DNA of 64,000 nt from Procambarus clarkii (taxonomy: Eukaryota > Arthropoda > Malacostraca > Decapoda > Cambaridae): contig NC_091220.1 in the NCBI RefSeq assembly GCF_040958095.1, forward strand, positions 20,349,667 to 20,413,666, in the 5' to 3' direction. How positions within the stretch are numbered: the first letter of the stretch is position 1; each line of letters begins with the position of its first letter. A model generated the notes under the pieces. The model did no database searches. It had not been told where the DNA came from and saw only the letters and a list, made by a program, of their open reading frames with translations. Below are positions 34,901-43,520 of the stretch, in pieces. Position numbers and translations under genes: made by a program.

Positions 34901-36576
34901 AGTATCTCACACCATTTCTTACAGAGCACTCACATATATATAGTATTGGAGAATGTGTACTAATTTGTTTACATACATCATAAATCGTTAATTCGTGCTT
35001 TTTTTTTCTTTTGAGTGATTGCTCCTCTGCAGGACCTAATTTCCTGAAGTGTGTGTGTGCTTTACAAGAAAGAATGGATTATCTAGGCCCAAATTCTGTA
35101 GGACATGTATATTGAAATATTCAAAACTGTCCTGACTTTAGTATACGCAAAATTAAAAAAAAATAGCAGCTACACAGAAATCACAATAGTGTGATGCATC
35201 AAATGAACAAATCCTCAAGGGCCGTGACGAGGATTCGAACCTGCGTCCGAGAGCATCCCAGACGCTGCCTTAATCGACTGAGCTACGACATGGTTAAAAG
35301 AATTGCAACCGGGAAATCCTCCTGATTTACCAACGGATCCTGCAGCCTCTCCGAGACACAAACCAGGGTTACGCAATTCCCCCCCCTACCTCGGGTGACA
35401 TAGCACCCGAGCTATGTCAACAGGCTGTTCTACCTCTTCCAGTTACATTAAAGAAAACAAATCCATCGTTTCAGGAGGTTATTTGGGGATGGAAATGTAT
35501 GGGTGGTAACTAGTGTATTAATATACTAACGGTTCAGTTCATTAATGTACTATGTCTATTTGTATGTAAATATTTGTATTTAAATATACAAGAGTTTTTA
35601 CGTTCTTCGTGGGAGACATCTCCCGTCACGCAGGGTGCAGTCGCACCTCCACGGCTCAAAAGGGCCACCACTTACGGGCTATTCATGCCCGTGCCACCTC
35701 TTGGGTGGCTTAATCTGTATCAATCTGTCAATCTTACATTCTTGAACAGCCACTAGCACGCGTAGCGTTTCGCGTTTCGGGCAGGTCCTTAATCCTATGT
35801 TCCCTGGAATACGACCCGCCAAATCGTTTAACAACCAGGTAGCCATTCACTGTTGGGTGAACAGAGGCAACAGTTAAGGATTGACGCCCTGTAAATCCTT
35901 CCCCGGCCAGGATACGAACCCAGTGTCGAAACGCCAGGTTAGTGTCTTACCACTACACCACGGGGACTGTTGGATTATAATTTAGTATCATAACACACTG
36001 TTGAAGGGAGAACGGGCTGCAACGCACACATCCATTAGTGTATAGAACCCATATAATGATGCTCTATATTTATTTAATGCAACATTGTCACACGTGAAAG
36101 AGAGAGCAAGAAAGGAAACGAATAGGAGTCCAACAAGAGAGAAGAGACAGCGACAAACTACTAGTCCAACAAGATGGGTTGACGCAGTGTTCTCACCTGG
36201 AAGTCTATGTCAGGGTTGGACGCCTCTTTCAGCCACATCACCCCGTCTCGTTCTGCAATGCACACCTGGAGGCACCTCACTTTCCTGAGACAATCAATAT
36301 ATACCTTCAGGAACACGTATGGCCGACATGCTGTCGATGCACTAGACATTTATACCGGTATATGTACACACAACACCTGTCTGCATAAACAACACCACAC
36401 ATGTACCTGTAGAGGTGTGTGAGAGCCAGCCTGACGTGTCCCTCCTGGAGAGGCTCCGGAGTGCTAAGACTCATATAGTAGCAGAGAAGGAAGTTGCCAT
36501 CCTGGTGGCCCACCTCGCAGTTCCTCTCCATAGGGGACGCCGGCCGGAGCCACTGGCCTTCAAAGCCCTTCTGCAT
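22818..36576 (-). CDS. Condensation-domain/CoA-dependent acyltransferase-like protein
   Basis: Three exons: 36576-36407, 36284-36197 and 23954-22818, giving 464 residues. Splice phases agree at both junctions (CTCTACAG|gtacat to cag|GAAAGTG; TTCCAG|gtgaga to cag|GTGATT). The start is the ATG at 36576 (MQKGFEGQWLRP). The N-terminal part reads ALTHLYRKVRCLQVCIAERD, as expected for the first lobe of the chloramphenicol-acetyltransferase-like condensation fold. HHGIVDG at 148-154 is the HHxxxDG catalytic motif, with His149 and Asp153. DFYTSNLG (384-391) sits where DFGWG-type motifs occur. Family members transfer acyl groups from CoA to alcohols or amines; the substrate here cannot be told. No signal peptide or membrane segment, so cytosolic action is likely. 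Intron 2 is 12.2 kb and full of repeats. All active-site residues are present and the frame is uninterrupted. Confidence 0.85.
24091..25089. mobile_element. Solo LTR (fossil LTR retrotransposon)
   Basis: A 989-bp unit at 24096-25084 begins TGTTACGACC and ends TTATAACA, giving TG...CA ends with a 5-bp inverted repeat TGTTA/TAACA. It is flanked on both sides by the direct repeat CACAC (24091-24095 and 25085-25089). No coding part is left. A 5-bp target duplication fits Ty3/Gypsy or a related LTR family. The intact ends and target duplication suggest a fairly recent insertion followed by LTR-LTR recombination. It lies in intron 2 of the acyltransferase gene, about 140 bp from exon 3. Confidence 0.65.
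25264..25760 (+). mobile_element. Internally deleted LINE copy
   Basis: The first 90 bases encode an RT block A-like stretch (DCIFLDCQKVFGIVPHQRL). It is joined directly to the post-RT C-terminal region, which reads ELRGMNYEEKLRKMYLTTLE in an open frame to about 25734 and includes RTRGHRWKLS and KNFFSVRVVNRWK. The RT core between them is missing. The jockey/CR1-like assignment is by motif style. Confidence 0.75.
25863..26190 (-). mobile_element. LINE 3' tail with long TTTA tract
   Basis: A run of about 23 TTTA units (25863-25955) followed by TACAAGAAGGTACATTGGG and CTTGTAAAGCCACTAGCATG. This is the reverse orientation of the tail seen at 19716-19845; the tetranucleotide run is the element's 3' terminus. 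Confidence 0.8.
26185..26692 (+). mobile_element. LINE 3' end, interrupted by a SINE
   Basis: Encodes the decayed C-terminus (GVSYEERLRELDLTSLGDRR, then RTRGHRWKLSAQMSHRD) and the GTTGATTGACGGTTGAGAGG tail. The tail breaks at CACAACTAGG where a minus-strand SINE is inserted, and resumes at about 26938 (aggtaagtacaactagg). Confidence 0.8.
26694..26938 (-). repeat. tRNA-derived SINE, family A
   Basis: Full-length family A element in minus orientation, inserted in the LINE tail. CTAGG occurs at both edges (26689-26693 and 26936-26940), consistent with a short target duplication. Confidence 0.85.
26965..27052 (+). repeat. SINE head fragment
   Basis: A tRNA-like head (GCCGAGTGGACAGCGCTCTG, then CGGGTTCAATTCCC) followed by CAGAAACAAATGGGCAAA. 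The rest of the family A body is absent. Confidence 0.65.
27458..27707 (+). repeat. tRNA-derived SINE, family A, near-intact tRNA head
   Basis: The head at about 27463-27533 still folds: 7-bp acceptor GCCTCGT/ACGAGGC, anticodon arm CAGGA-CTCGTAA-TTCTG (anticodon CGT, threonine-like) and T arm GCGGG-TTCGATT-CCCGC. It runs on without a Pol III terminator into the family A body and ends CTCAAGATAACC, so it is a SINE and not a tRNA gene. Confidence 0.9.
28068..28400 (+). repeat. 27-bp GC-rich minisatellite, about 12 units
   Basis: Unit: GGACCAATAAAGGGAGAGG followed by CGCCCCCA or CGCCCCCCA. The C run varies by one base, so reading frames slip between units. Degenerate flanking units with long G runs lie at 27990-28067. 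It is related to the array at 32545-34552, in opposite orientation. Confidence 0.95.
28401..29045. other. Intronic sequence, one unassigned open frame
   Basis: Contains an open frame at 28709-28903 (+) with a Cys-rich end (CKLPGCSSEASSGSCQYDG). I recognise no family and see no clear splice site. A small inverted repeat CACCCTGTCAGGAGACAGGGTG lies near 28530-28551. Confidence 0.35.
29046..29272 (-). repeat. tRNA-derived SINE, family A
   Basis: Minus orientation: ggttatcttgagatgattt at the 3' end, with body and head ending at gctcggctccc. The B box is slightly decayed (GGGATCGAACAC on the plus strand). Confidence 0.85.
29557..29867 (+). other. Open frame with 12-residue repeats, possible exon
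   Basis: From the in-frame ATG at 29557 the frame reads MVTNVEADLTTDITDPP, and then the 12-residue unit MSDPTTDITDPP repeats about six times, encoded by a 36-bp minisatellite (about 29580-29815). It runs into a consensus donor AGAAG|GTAAGTATG (GT at 29868). The opposite strand is also open (DIGGSVMSVVGS period), so openness alone proves nothing. The donor and the near-constant acidic repeat make an exon possible. It lies inside the intron of the minus-strand acyltransferase gene. Confidence 0.35.
29580..29815 (+). repeat. 36-bp minisatellite, about 6.5 units
   Basis: Unit: GACCCTCCTATGTCAGACC followed by CCACCACGGACATCACT. Copies are almost identical; the last ones carry single changes. Confidence 0.95.
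30088..30205 (+). mobile_element. LINE 3' tail fragment
   Basis: CTGCCCGAAACGCTGCGCG ... CAATGTACCTTCTTGTATG, then an AAATAAATAAATAGATAAAT run. Confidence 0.8.
30211..30265. repeat. Perfect 23-bp inverted repeat
   Basis: Arms at 30211-30233 and 30243-30265 (CGAGGTTTGACCGCCAGAGG plus GGG and its exact complement) around a 9-nt loop. It lies immediately after the LINE tail ending at 30205. Confidence 0.95.
30266..30580. other. Unassigned sequence, coding-like in part
   Basis: An open frame at 30273-30470 (+) contains SDGEDLAPCAVVPDNWV, which has the look of real protein, but I cannot name a family. A short inverted repeat CCACGATTCTGGAATCGTGG lies near 30410-30429. Confidence 0.35.
30581..31920 (-). 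mobile_element. 5'-truncated LINE with reverse transcriptase
   Basis: Read leftwards it encodes the C-terminal half of an RT (LQYLKSYLTDRLQYVSV, GVPQGSILGPLLFLIYIND, the catalytic box FADDTTFIY). After one frame break it continues with the post-RT region (LPNHVKDCASLNQFK). It closes in a 3' UTR with CGCAAAGCGTTTTGGGCAGG on the plus strand and a TTTATTTATT-type terminus at 30583-30605. It resembles CR1/L2/jockey-group LINEs. It is cut off upstream of the RT at about 31920, where a plus-strand LINE fragment begins. Confidence 0.85.
31921..32222 (+). mobile_element. LINE 3' end, another family
   Basis: Open frame ending FGNRVFDLWNQLLHNVVEMG and SLDCFKRGLDMYMSGIGRL, the typical last residues of a LINE RT protein. 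The 3' UTR GGGCCAATAGGCCTTCTGCA follows, then TTCTTATGTT. A second copy of the end is at 34690-34845. Confidence 0.75.
32405..32515. repeat. Foldback repeat, single-arm copy
   Basis: CACAATAACGTGGCTAAAG, GTTGACCAGACCACACAC and GACGACGACGTTTCGGTCC. The same sequence forms the left arm of the palindrome at 55104-55243. Confidence 0.8.
32545..34552 (-). repeat. 34-bp GC-rich minisatellite, about 50 units
   Basis: Plus-strand unit: GGTCCTGGGGGGCGCCGTGG then TCCCCCTCTCCATT. The core (32855-34552) is highly homogeneous, with G-run and C-run length variants (32-35 bp) and two interspersed subtypes (GTCCCCC and GTCCGCC). The left shoulder (32545-32855) holds strongly diverged units. On the minus strand the unit shares GGACCAAT, GGAGAGG and GCGCCCCCCA with the 28-kb array. 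All frames are open over 1-2 kb because the unit lacks stops; the predicted 600-residue proteins are artefacts. Confidence 0.95.
34690..34845 (+). mobile_element. LINE 3' end fragment
   Basis: GCGTAACGTGGTGGAGGTGG, GGGTTGGACATGTATATAAG and GGGCCAATAGGCCTTCTGCA. Second copy of the end at 31921-32222, on the far side of the minisatellite. Confidence 0.75.
34846..35179. other. No feature seen
   Basis: AT-rich intronic sequence of the acyltransferase gene. Confidence 0.4.
35180..35305 (-). repeat. tRNA-derived SINE, family D
   Basis: On the minus strand: TCGTAGCTCAGTCGATTAAG (A box), GCAGGTTCGAATCCTCG (B box), then CCTTGAGGATTTGTTCATT and GATGCATCACACTATTGTG. The 3' segment also occurs near 27060-27090 (aatagcgtggtatatcaaatg, allowing for changes). 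Confidence 0.7.
35608..35735 (+). repeat. Stem-loop repeat copy
   Basis: GGGAGACATCTCCC, GGTGCAGTCGCACC, then (the central stem being deleted) GGCTCAAAAGGGCC, ACGGGCTATTCATGCCCGT, GCCACCTCTTGGGTGGC and TTAATC. Confidence 0.8.
35796..35969 (-). repeat. tRNA-derived SINE, family B
   Basis: Same unit as 1070-1252, reading AGTCCCCGTGGTGTAGTGG from 35969 leftwards. It is preceded on the left by a short LINE tail piece (cgcgtagcgtttcgcgtttc, 35757-35776). Confidence 0.8.
36197..36576 (-). CDS. Acyltransferase-like gene, exons 1 and 2
   Basis: Exon 1 is 36576-36407 (residues 1-57) and exon 2 is 36284-36197 (residues 58-86), separated by a 122-bp intron (GT at 36406-36405, AG at 36286-36285). They read ...EGHVRLALTHLYR and KVRCLQVCIAERDGVMWLKE, then SNPDIDFQ, joining in phase to VIPDGDF of exon 3 at 23954. 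Confidence 0.8.
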
Positions 36577-37020
36577 ATCGTGACGTCGGGATGTGGCGCC
36601 AAGCTGTCTCTACACTAGTGTTTAATTTGGGATCTCTACTCGCTCCAGCAGCTGTGTTATGCCCCAAGAAGGAGTATTAATTTAGAGAGGTTAATATTGT
36701 CATCAAAGAAGCAGGATATAGAAATCTGTATTCAATTTATAAGAGTGATTAATCTGGTTCAGTGCCTGATGCATTCAAATTGGCATGAATTATCGACAGT
36801 TGCCCCAGAACACATGAGGACTTTGCATTAACTTGACTAATACATTCAGAGGTCTCAATTGTTCTATCCCTGCACCCTAAACTTTGGAAGATGACTTAAA
36901 ACTTTCAACTTGGCTGAATTACAGTTTACATGGTATTATATTCTCACTAAGAAGGTTCGTAATGGTGGAGAACATGATTTACAGTCAAGGAAAGTGGGGA
37001 GTTGCTTGTGGGGGCTGACT
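36577..37020. promoter_or_regulatory. Upstream region of the acyltransferase-like gene
   Basis: No repeat or exon seen. The 5' UTR and promoter should lie here; gacgtcacga just upstream of the ATG is a CpG-bearing patch. No TATA box that I trust. Confidence 0.3.
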
Positions 37021-37021
37021 T

Positions 37022-39068
37022 ATTTAATTTATTTATATACAGGAAGGTACATTGGGGTTTGTGAGAATACATAGCATAGTATATACAATCTTGTAAAGCC
37101 ACTAGTACGCGCAGCGTTTCGGACAGGTCCTTAATCTAACAGATAATTTTAAGTAGGTAAATTCTAGCAGAATTAATAAAATGATAAGATACATTGCAAG
37201 AAAAAAAATGAGAGAGATTAGCAAGTATATTAAAGCACATTGGTATATGAAAGCTCTGATTGATTATATTGACAGCTTGATTGGTAATTTAAACAAGATT
37301 AATAGACACCAGACAGCAGATTGATAGCACATATAAGACAGCAATGAACACAATGGTAAAGATGTTCGGATTGGGTACATAAAGATTGGGAGATTGGGTA
37401 GCAATTAATACAGAGCAATTTTAAGGCAACAAGGTAAAAAACTATGAAGATAAAATTAGGTACTTTTTAGTTTTTTTTTAATGACGCAAAGGTTTGACAG
37501 CTTTTCAATTCAATAGGGAGTGAGTTCCATAGACTGGGTCCCTTTATTTGCATAGTGTTTACACAGATTAAGTTTGACTCTGGGGATATCAAAGATATAT
37601 TTATTTCTGGTGTGGTGATAATGGGTCCTATTACATCTGTCCAGGGAGAGTTTCAGAGAAGGATTTGCATTTAAGAACAGGGTTTTGTAAATGTAGTTGA
37701 CACAAGAGAATTTGTGGAGTGAGATTATGTTTAGAGAGTTAAACAAGGGGGCTGAGTGTTGTCTGAAAACAGAATTTGTTATTAGTCTGATAGCAGATTT
37801 TTGCTGGGTGATGATGGACTTGAGGTGGTTTGCAGAGGTTGAACCCCATGCACAGATACCATAATTAAGATAAGGATAAATTAGTGCATAATATAGACAG
37901 ATGAGAGCAGAGTTTGGAACATAATATCTGATTTTGGAGAGTATACCAACTGTTTTAGACTTTCTTAGTTATGTGTTGTATGTGGGTGCTGAAGTTGAGT
38001 CTCTTGTCTAGGAATAGGCCAAGAAACTTACCATCAATTTTAATACTAATGTTTACATTGTCTCTGAAGCTGAATTGCCTTTGTAGATTTGCTTCCAAAT
38101 AAGATGTAGTCGGTCTTTTCTATGTTAAGTGTTAGTTTGTTGATTGACATCCATAAGTGGACTTTTTTTAGTTCATTATTAACAACATTATTTAGTGTAT
38201 GTGGGTTGGGGTTAGAGTAGATGAGAGTAGTATCATCAGCAAACAATATAGGTTTCAGAATGTTAGAGACATTAGGCAGATCATTGATGTATATAAGAAA
38301 TAGGAGAGGTCCCAAGATGCTGCCCTGTGGCACTCCAACGGTTATTGGTAGAGTGGGAGAGGTTATATCATTGATGGCTACACATTGGTGTCTATCACTA
38401 AGATAGGATTGGATATAGTCCAGTGCATGGCCTCGGATTCCATAATGATGGAGTTTACGTAAGAGGTAGTTGTGATTAACAGTATAAAAGGCCTTTCTCA
38501 GGTCAATGAAGAGTCCAATCGGAAACACATTTTTGTCAAGGGCTGAATAAATTATATCAAGGAGACTAATAATTGCATCGTTGGTACTCTTTTGGGAGCA
38601 GAAGCCAAACTGACAGGGGCTAAGAATGTCGAATTTTACGAGATAGGAGTAGAGCTGTTTGTAGATAATTTTTTCAAATATTTTTGATAGTATGGGTAGG
38701 TTTGATATTGGTCTATAATTGTTTATGTCTGACGGATTACCTCTTTTATGAACTGGCGTTACTCTTGCTTTTTTAAGGATATCAGGGAAGGTATGACACT
38801 CTAGGGATTTGTTGAACAGCAGAGCTATAGGTGGTGCAAGGGCATGGGAGGCGCTTTGGTATACAATGGATGGGATTTCACTGATGTTCCCAGCTTTGGT
38901 TTTTAGTGAGTGTATGATGGACACAACATCTGTCGGGCTGACTGGTGAGAGGAGAAGAGAGTTTGGATAGTTGCCTGAGAGATATGTGTTGATATGTGTC
39001 TGAGTCTGTGGGATTTTACTGGCAAGGTTAGCACCAACCGATGAAAAGCTATTAAATTCATTTGTCAT
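37022..39068 (-). mobile_element. LINE with most of the reverse transcriptase
   Basis: A 340-codon open frame (39068-38046) holds the RT: VTPVHKRGNPSDINNYRPIS, PCQFGFCSQKSTNDAI, GVPQGSILGPLLFLIYINDL and FADDTTLIY. After a frame break the post-RT region follows (37746-37510, NRTHYHHTRNKYIFDIPRV). The 3' UTR reads CGCGCAGCGTTTCGG and ends in TTATTTAATTTATTTATAT on the plus strand. The endonuclease and ORF1 are missing, so the copy is 5'-truncated. CR1/L2/jockey-group by RT motifs. Closely related to 30581-31920. Confidence 0.9.
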
Positions 39069-39079
39069 TTGCCAATGGG

Positions 39080-39545
39080 CTCAGGGACTGAACCCCACAA
39101 TTCATTTAGCTAAGCAAGTTACAATCTTGATGATCTAGTTACAAAATTATATGCACATCGTCACATCAGCAATGGGCTCGAGACCGACCACAAGTACAGT
39201 TTATATTTTAAGCAACTGATATATGGGGAGAGCTAGTGTCACAATTGATATGTTTACCTACACTCCGCCCCCATCCAATGGACAGCGGTGGATAGGTTAT
39301 AATCACTCAGATGCTACCTACATTTAGCAAACTGGGGATATTTGGCTAAAATTTCTGGTAGCAGATCATTTTGAATGAAATATGTACACATCGTTGGAAC
39401 ATTGGTTATAGAATTGTCTCTAAATTCACGTATCTTTTCGCACTCCATCACATAGTGACGGAGGGTGTGCGAATAATTTTATTGAGTTTACATTTGGTCA
39501 GGTCTACATCGGCAGATAATGAAAATTCCCAGAGATACTTGTAAC
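39080..39545 (-). mobile_element. I-like LINE, C-terminus and 3' UTR
   Basis: Homologous to the older element at 40370-41143 and 47207-47486: the end of the coding part contains YKYLWEFSLSADVDLTKCKL, and the 3' UTR contains actgaaccccacaattcat and TTTAGCTAAGCAAGTTACAA. It is joined abruptly at 39545 to a different LINE fragment. Confidence 0.7.
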
Positions 39546-39800
39546 CGAAATGCTTTAACAAAATCCATGTATACTACATCTACCGGTAGATGCACGTTTT
39601 TTTTTTTTTTACATACTGCTGAAGTCCTTTGAGTAGCTGTTTCCAAAAATGTGAGCAAGTTTGTAAGGCAGGATCTATTTTTACTAAACCCATGTTGTGT
39701 TGATTTTACAAGACTGTGCAAAGAAAGATGGTGACTGACAGGAACATAATGAGGGTCCAAAAGGGTCCAAAAGGCCAGACACAAGAATAACCATTTAATT
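39546..39800 (-). mobile_element. LINE RT fragment
   Basis: Minus-strand frame STQHGFSKNRSCLTNLLTFL and VDVVYMDFVKAF, matching RT blocks 2-3 of another LINE family. It stops at the RT block A aspartate region, where the I-like C-terminus begins. Confidence 0.7.
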
Positions 39801-39859
39801 CTCCACATATATTTGAATATATACAGTGACGACCTATACCTACTGCACAACACTATAAC

Positions 39860-40369
39860 TATAGTCTATGCAAGAAAGCCTAATAAAAACGACGGTTAAA
39901 CTGTACGCTCACCAGAATGACGGTTGAAATTGAAATAAGTTTATGGAGGTCAAATACACACAAAGGGATGAGGTAGCTCAAGCTATTCTCACCCCGTTCA
40001 GTACATCGTGTTCATACATACATAGACACACATCACAAACAATAAACATATTACCGAACATTCTGAGAGGTAAATATAGTAACATGACTATGACTCACCA
40101 TAGATGTAAAGTGAGGGTTCGTCGCTGGTGCACTGGTGCTACTGAAGCTGGGGAGCCTCTCATGTCTTCTGTTTATCTTGAATGTCACGCGGTAATCGCT
40201 CAGTTGCCAACACCAAATTGTGACATTTTACGACCGCTAGATTAACATATTGTATTAAATCTAGTATTAATCTTAATACTTTAGTATTAATCAAATCTTT
40301 ATTGTATCAAATTTAGTATTAATCTAATCTTTGTGTATTGTGTCAAATTTTCTTACATATTTCTTTCTT
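39860..40369. other. No feature seen
   Basis: AT-rich spacer; repeated tagtattaatc and atcaaat words at 40255-40345 only. Confidence 0.4.
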
Positions 40370-41143
40370 TATTATGCACCCTATACCCATCCCGTGGGCG
40401 GTGGTGTAAAGGATTTGAGGAACTGAACCCTCTAGTTCGTTTAGCTAAGCAAATAACAATTTTTGACGCTAGTTACAAAATTATTAATGTTATATATACA
40501 TGCACACATTCTCATACATACATGTACATGTATATATATATATACGTATACATATATACATACTCATACATATCTATTCACCCGCACAAATACACACATC
40601 AATAATCTTTTGTGTCACAAGTGATCAACAAGAGGCTCACAACAGTCACTATACAAGGCACTTTACATCTATGGTGAGTCACACAGTTACTAGTCTTGCT
40701 GCACACCCACCCAACTGGGCGGCAGCTTTACAGTCATGTGCTCCACACCCACCCAACTGGGCGGCAGCTTTACAGTCATGTGCTCCACACCCACCCAACT
40801 GGGCGGCAGCTTTACAGTCATGTGCTCCACACCCACCCAACTGGGCGGCAGCTTTACAGTCATGTGCTCCACACCCACCCAACTGGGCGGCAGCTTTACA
40901 GTCATGTGCTCCACACCCACCCAACTGGGCGGCAGCTTTACAGTCATGTGCTCCACACCCACCCAACTGGGCGGCAGCTTTACAGTCATGTGCTCCACAC
41001 CCACCCAACTGGGCGGCAGCTTTACAGTCATGTGCTCCACACCCACCCAACTGGGCGGCAGCTTTACAGTCATGTGCTCCACACCCACCCAACTGGGCGG
41101 CAGCTTTACAGTCATGTGCATGCATTACCTACAGTAAGCAAAT
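40370..41143 (-). mobile_element. 3' UTR of an older I-like LINE, split by a later LINE
   Basis: Shares ggaactgaaccctctagttc and TTTAGCTAAGCAAATAACAA with the 3' UTR at 39080-39200. Its right edge (cattacctacagtaagcaaat) aligns with 39314-39336 (gctacctacatttagcaaac). The coding end continues at 47207-47486, after the inserted element. It contains a TA-rich microsatellite (40525-40570) and the 42-bp array. Confidence 0.65.
40694..41120 (+). repeat. 42-bp minisatellite, 10 near-identical units
   Basis: Unit: CCACACCCACCCAACTGGGC followed by GGCAGCTTTACAGTCATGTGCT. Copies are identical apart from the edges, so the array is young. All frames are open because 42 is a multiple of three and the unit lacks stops. 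It lies inside the 3' UTR of the older LINE. Confidence 0.95.
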
Positions 41144-41686
41144 GACTCGCTGCCGGCGCCATTGCTAGCTGGCCGCACACGGATTTGTTCCCGGAAAAAA
41201 CTCACGATTCTGAGCACCCATCAGCTCCATTCATCGCGGTTTTATGGGGAAGAATACATCAGTACTCCAAGACCCAGACAATATCTTGTTTTGAAGGAAA
41301 CAATTCCGATTTCGTCTACAATAGACGGAGAAACATCGTTGTTGATTACCTGCTGCCCAGCTGACTGGTATTCTGCGCAACCCAGTACGCAGGCGACCCA
41401 AACTCTCGTACCGGACCGTATCACTGACCAGGTCACTTAGAGTCCTACCCTGAAGGGCGAGGCGATACCCTGCGGGCAGCGCCACAAGGGGGCACCTTAG
41501 AAGGTGTACCTGAGCCTGACAGGGAAAGGTAGACCAAACAACTCATTTAGGTGTTAGGTATCCCTGATTCCATCCGGGGGAATCATTCTACGACCTCCGT
41601 TGGAGGGGAATGAATTTCTCCAGGCCTAGGAGTGTCTCAGGCATTAGGTAGGGCAGTGATTCGGTCCTCACTACGTGGAGAGAGTC

Positions 41687-43520
41687 ATGGGGAAGGCTAA
41701 GAGAAAGAGGCAATGGAGGCAGCTTTCAGACGAGGAGGGACGGTGGACCGATGTGCAGCAGGCACCGAAGAAAACTGCTATCGAGGCTTCACCACTTGCT
41801 TCTACCAGCAAGACAGCAGACGTAATGGACCTAGAGAGGATAGCATCAGTCTCTCACCAGCCAGTGTCAGACAATGCTTCTCTGTCCACAACACAGCCAC
41901 AGGACAACAGTATGAGACAGGAGAGGACACCATCAGCCTCACACCAGACATCGCCAGACTGCACAGCTTCCAAAATTCAAGATAATGCAGACCGACCACT
42001 TTCCTACAGCATATGGAGTAGAAACGGGAATGGAAAAAGAACAATCAGAGCTCAAACTTTCCATTACAGTCAACCTGAAAGTATAAATAATAACACCACC
42101 ACAAGACCAACAGACTGCAAATTACTTAGAAAAAGTAAGAGTCCTGCAAGGGAAACCTGTATGCTTGGAAAAGCTGGACCCTTCAGAAAGACGCACACGA
42201 GTCCTGCTTTTGGGATAACCAATCGACTTTCCCCTGGATCCAGTACTAGAACACAAGCAAATCCTGAATGCGGAACGATGCCGCACAAAAGTAGACAAGG
42301 TAGCGACACGTCAGGTTCTGGTCACCGTCATGGGACATGTGCCAGAAACATTCAGTCTTGGAAATTGGGGAACATACCGACAGAGACCATACGTCCCAGA
42401 ACCCCTGCGCTGCTTCAGGTGTCAGAAATACGGCCACCATCAATCACGCTGCACAGGACAGGAGAGATGCGGAGTGTGCAGCCTGAGACATCCAACCAAA
42501 GACTGTATAGCCAAGCATAAGGCAAACCAGGCTACAACAGCCAAATGCCCAAATTGTGGAGGCAAACATCCTGCCTGGAGCACAACCTGCTCTGCACGGA
42601 AAGAAAAGATGCAGACAGCTCAGGCCAGGATAAACACACAGACCAGCACCACATACACCAACACCAACGTCTGGAACACTCGTGCACAGCCACAACAGAC
42701 ACCCACTCTCACAGAGCAAAACTTCCCGAATATATTAATTTCAAATCAGAAAATACACAAACGTGCTGCAGAAATACAGCAAATGCAAAAGAGTAAAAAA
42801 CAATTACTTTCGGAATCAACACAACAGATATACAGTTTTACCCCCGCGGTCCAGCTGAAAAACATGGTGAACATCATGGCAGAGACCGTTATCAATTGCC
42901 TACAGGTGACGCAGAACGCCTCACAGCAACAGACTCAAGAAATCACTTGTGTGATAATGGAGAAGATCGTGCAGCAGACCACAGTTACACAAGAAGTAGA
43001 CAGTCTGAGACAAGACGGAGCACAAGAGGACAAACAACGCAACATGGACATACAGACTACCAACAACAGTCAGGGTAGTCAAGACACCAGAACATCAACA
43101 TTTACAACAGCAACTGTAAGAAGCAGTGACCACCCAAGATCAACAGAATCTTACAACACAAGAGTCAGACAACAACAGCCAATGCAGTCTAATATGCAAC
43201 AACCCCAACAAAGACGTATTGAACAGCAGAGATGCACAGGTTCCAACAACACAAGAAACAGCCACGAGCAATCAATGCAGTCCGACATGCAGCAATACCA
43301 ACAACAAAGTGATGGACCACAGTTATGCACAGATTCCAACAACGTCGGGGATGACCACGAACAATCAGTGCAGTCCGACATGCAGCGACACGACTTGCGA
43401 GGTGGAGAATATAGAGGTCGATCCCGAAGAAGAGTTCTGGTAGAACAGGCAACACCAACCGTACACCGTCGTCTAGCCATTACGAATACTGCAGTGGAAC
43501 ATACAAGGTCTTGGAAATAA
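41687..43520 (+). pseudogene. LINE ORF1 (gag-like, zinc knuckles)
   Basis: The N-terminus is basic (MGKAKRKRQWRQLSDEEGRW). The frame shifts at about 42.0 kb, and one stop lies near 42222 within the RNA-binding region (LLLG then PIDFPLDPVLEHKQ). From 42330 the frame is open for 396 codons: GHVPETFSLGNWGTYRQRPY, then CCHC knuckles at 42411-42590, then a Gln/Ser/Asn-rich tail. In the tail a unit of about 36 residues repeats three times (MQSNMQQPQQ, MQSDMQQYQQ, VQSDMQR). The protein would bind LINE RNA. Confidence 0.85.

Noticed and set aside
40679-41168. Five overlapping frames of 130-220 codons; also a possible CRISPR-like array
   Set aside because: The 42-bp units are directly adjacent with no spacers, so this is a minisatellite in a eukaryotic LINE 3' UTR. 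The frames are open on both strands simply because 42 is divisible by three.
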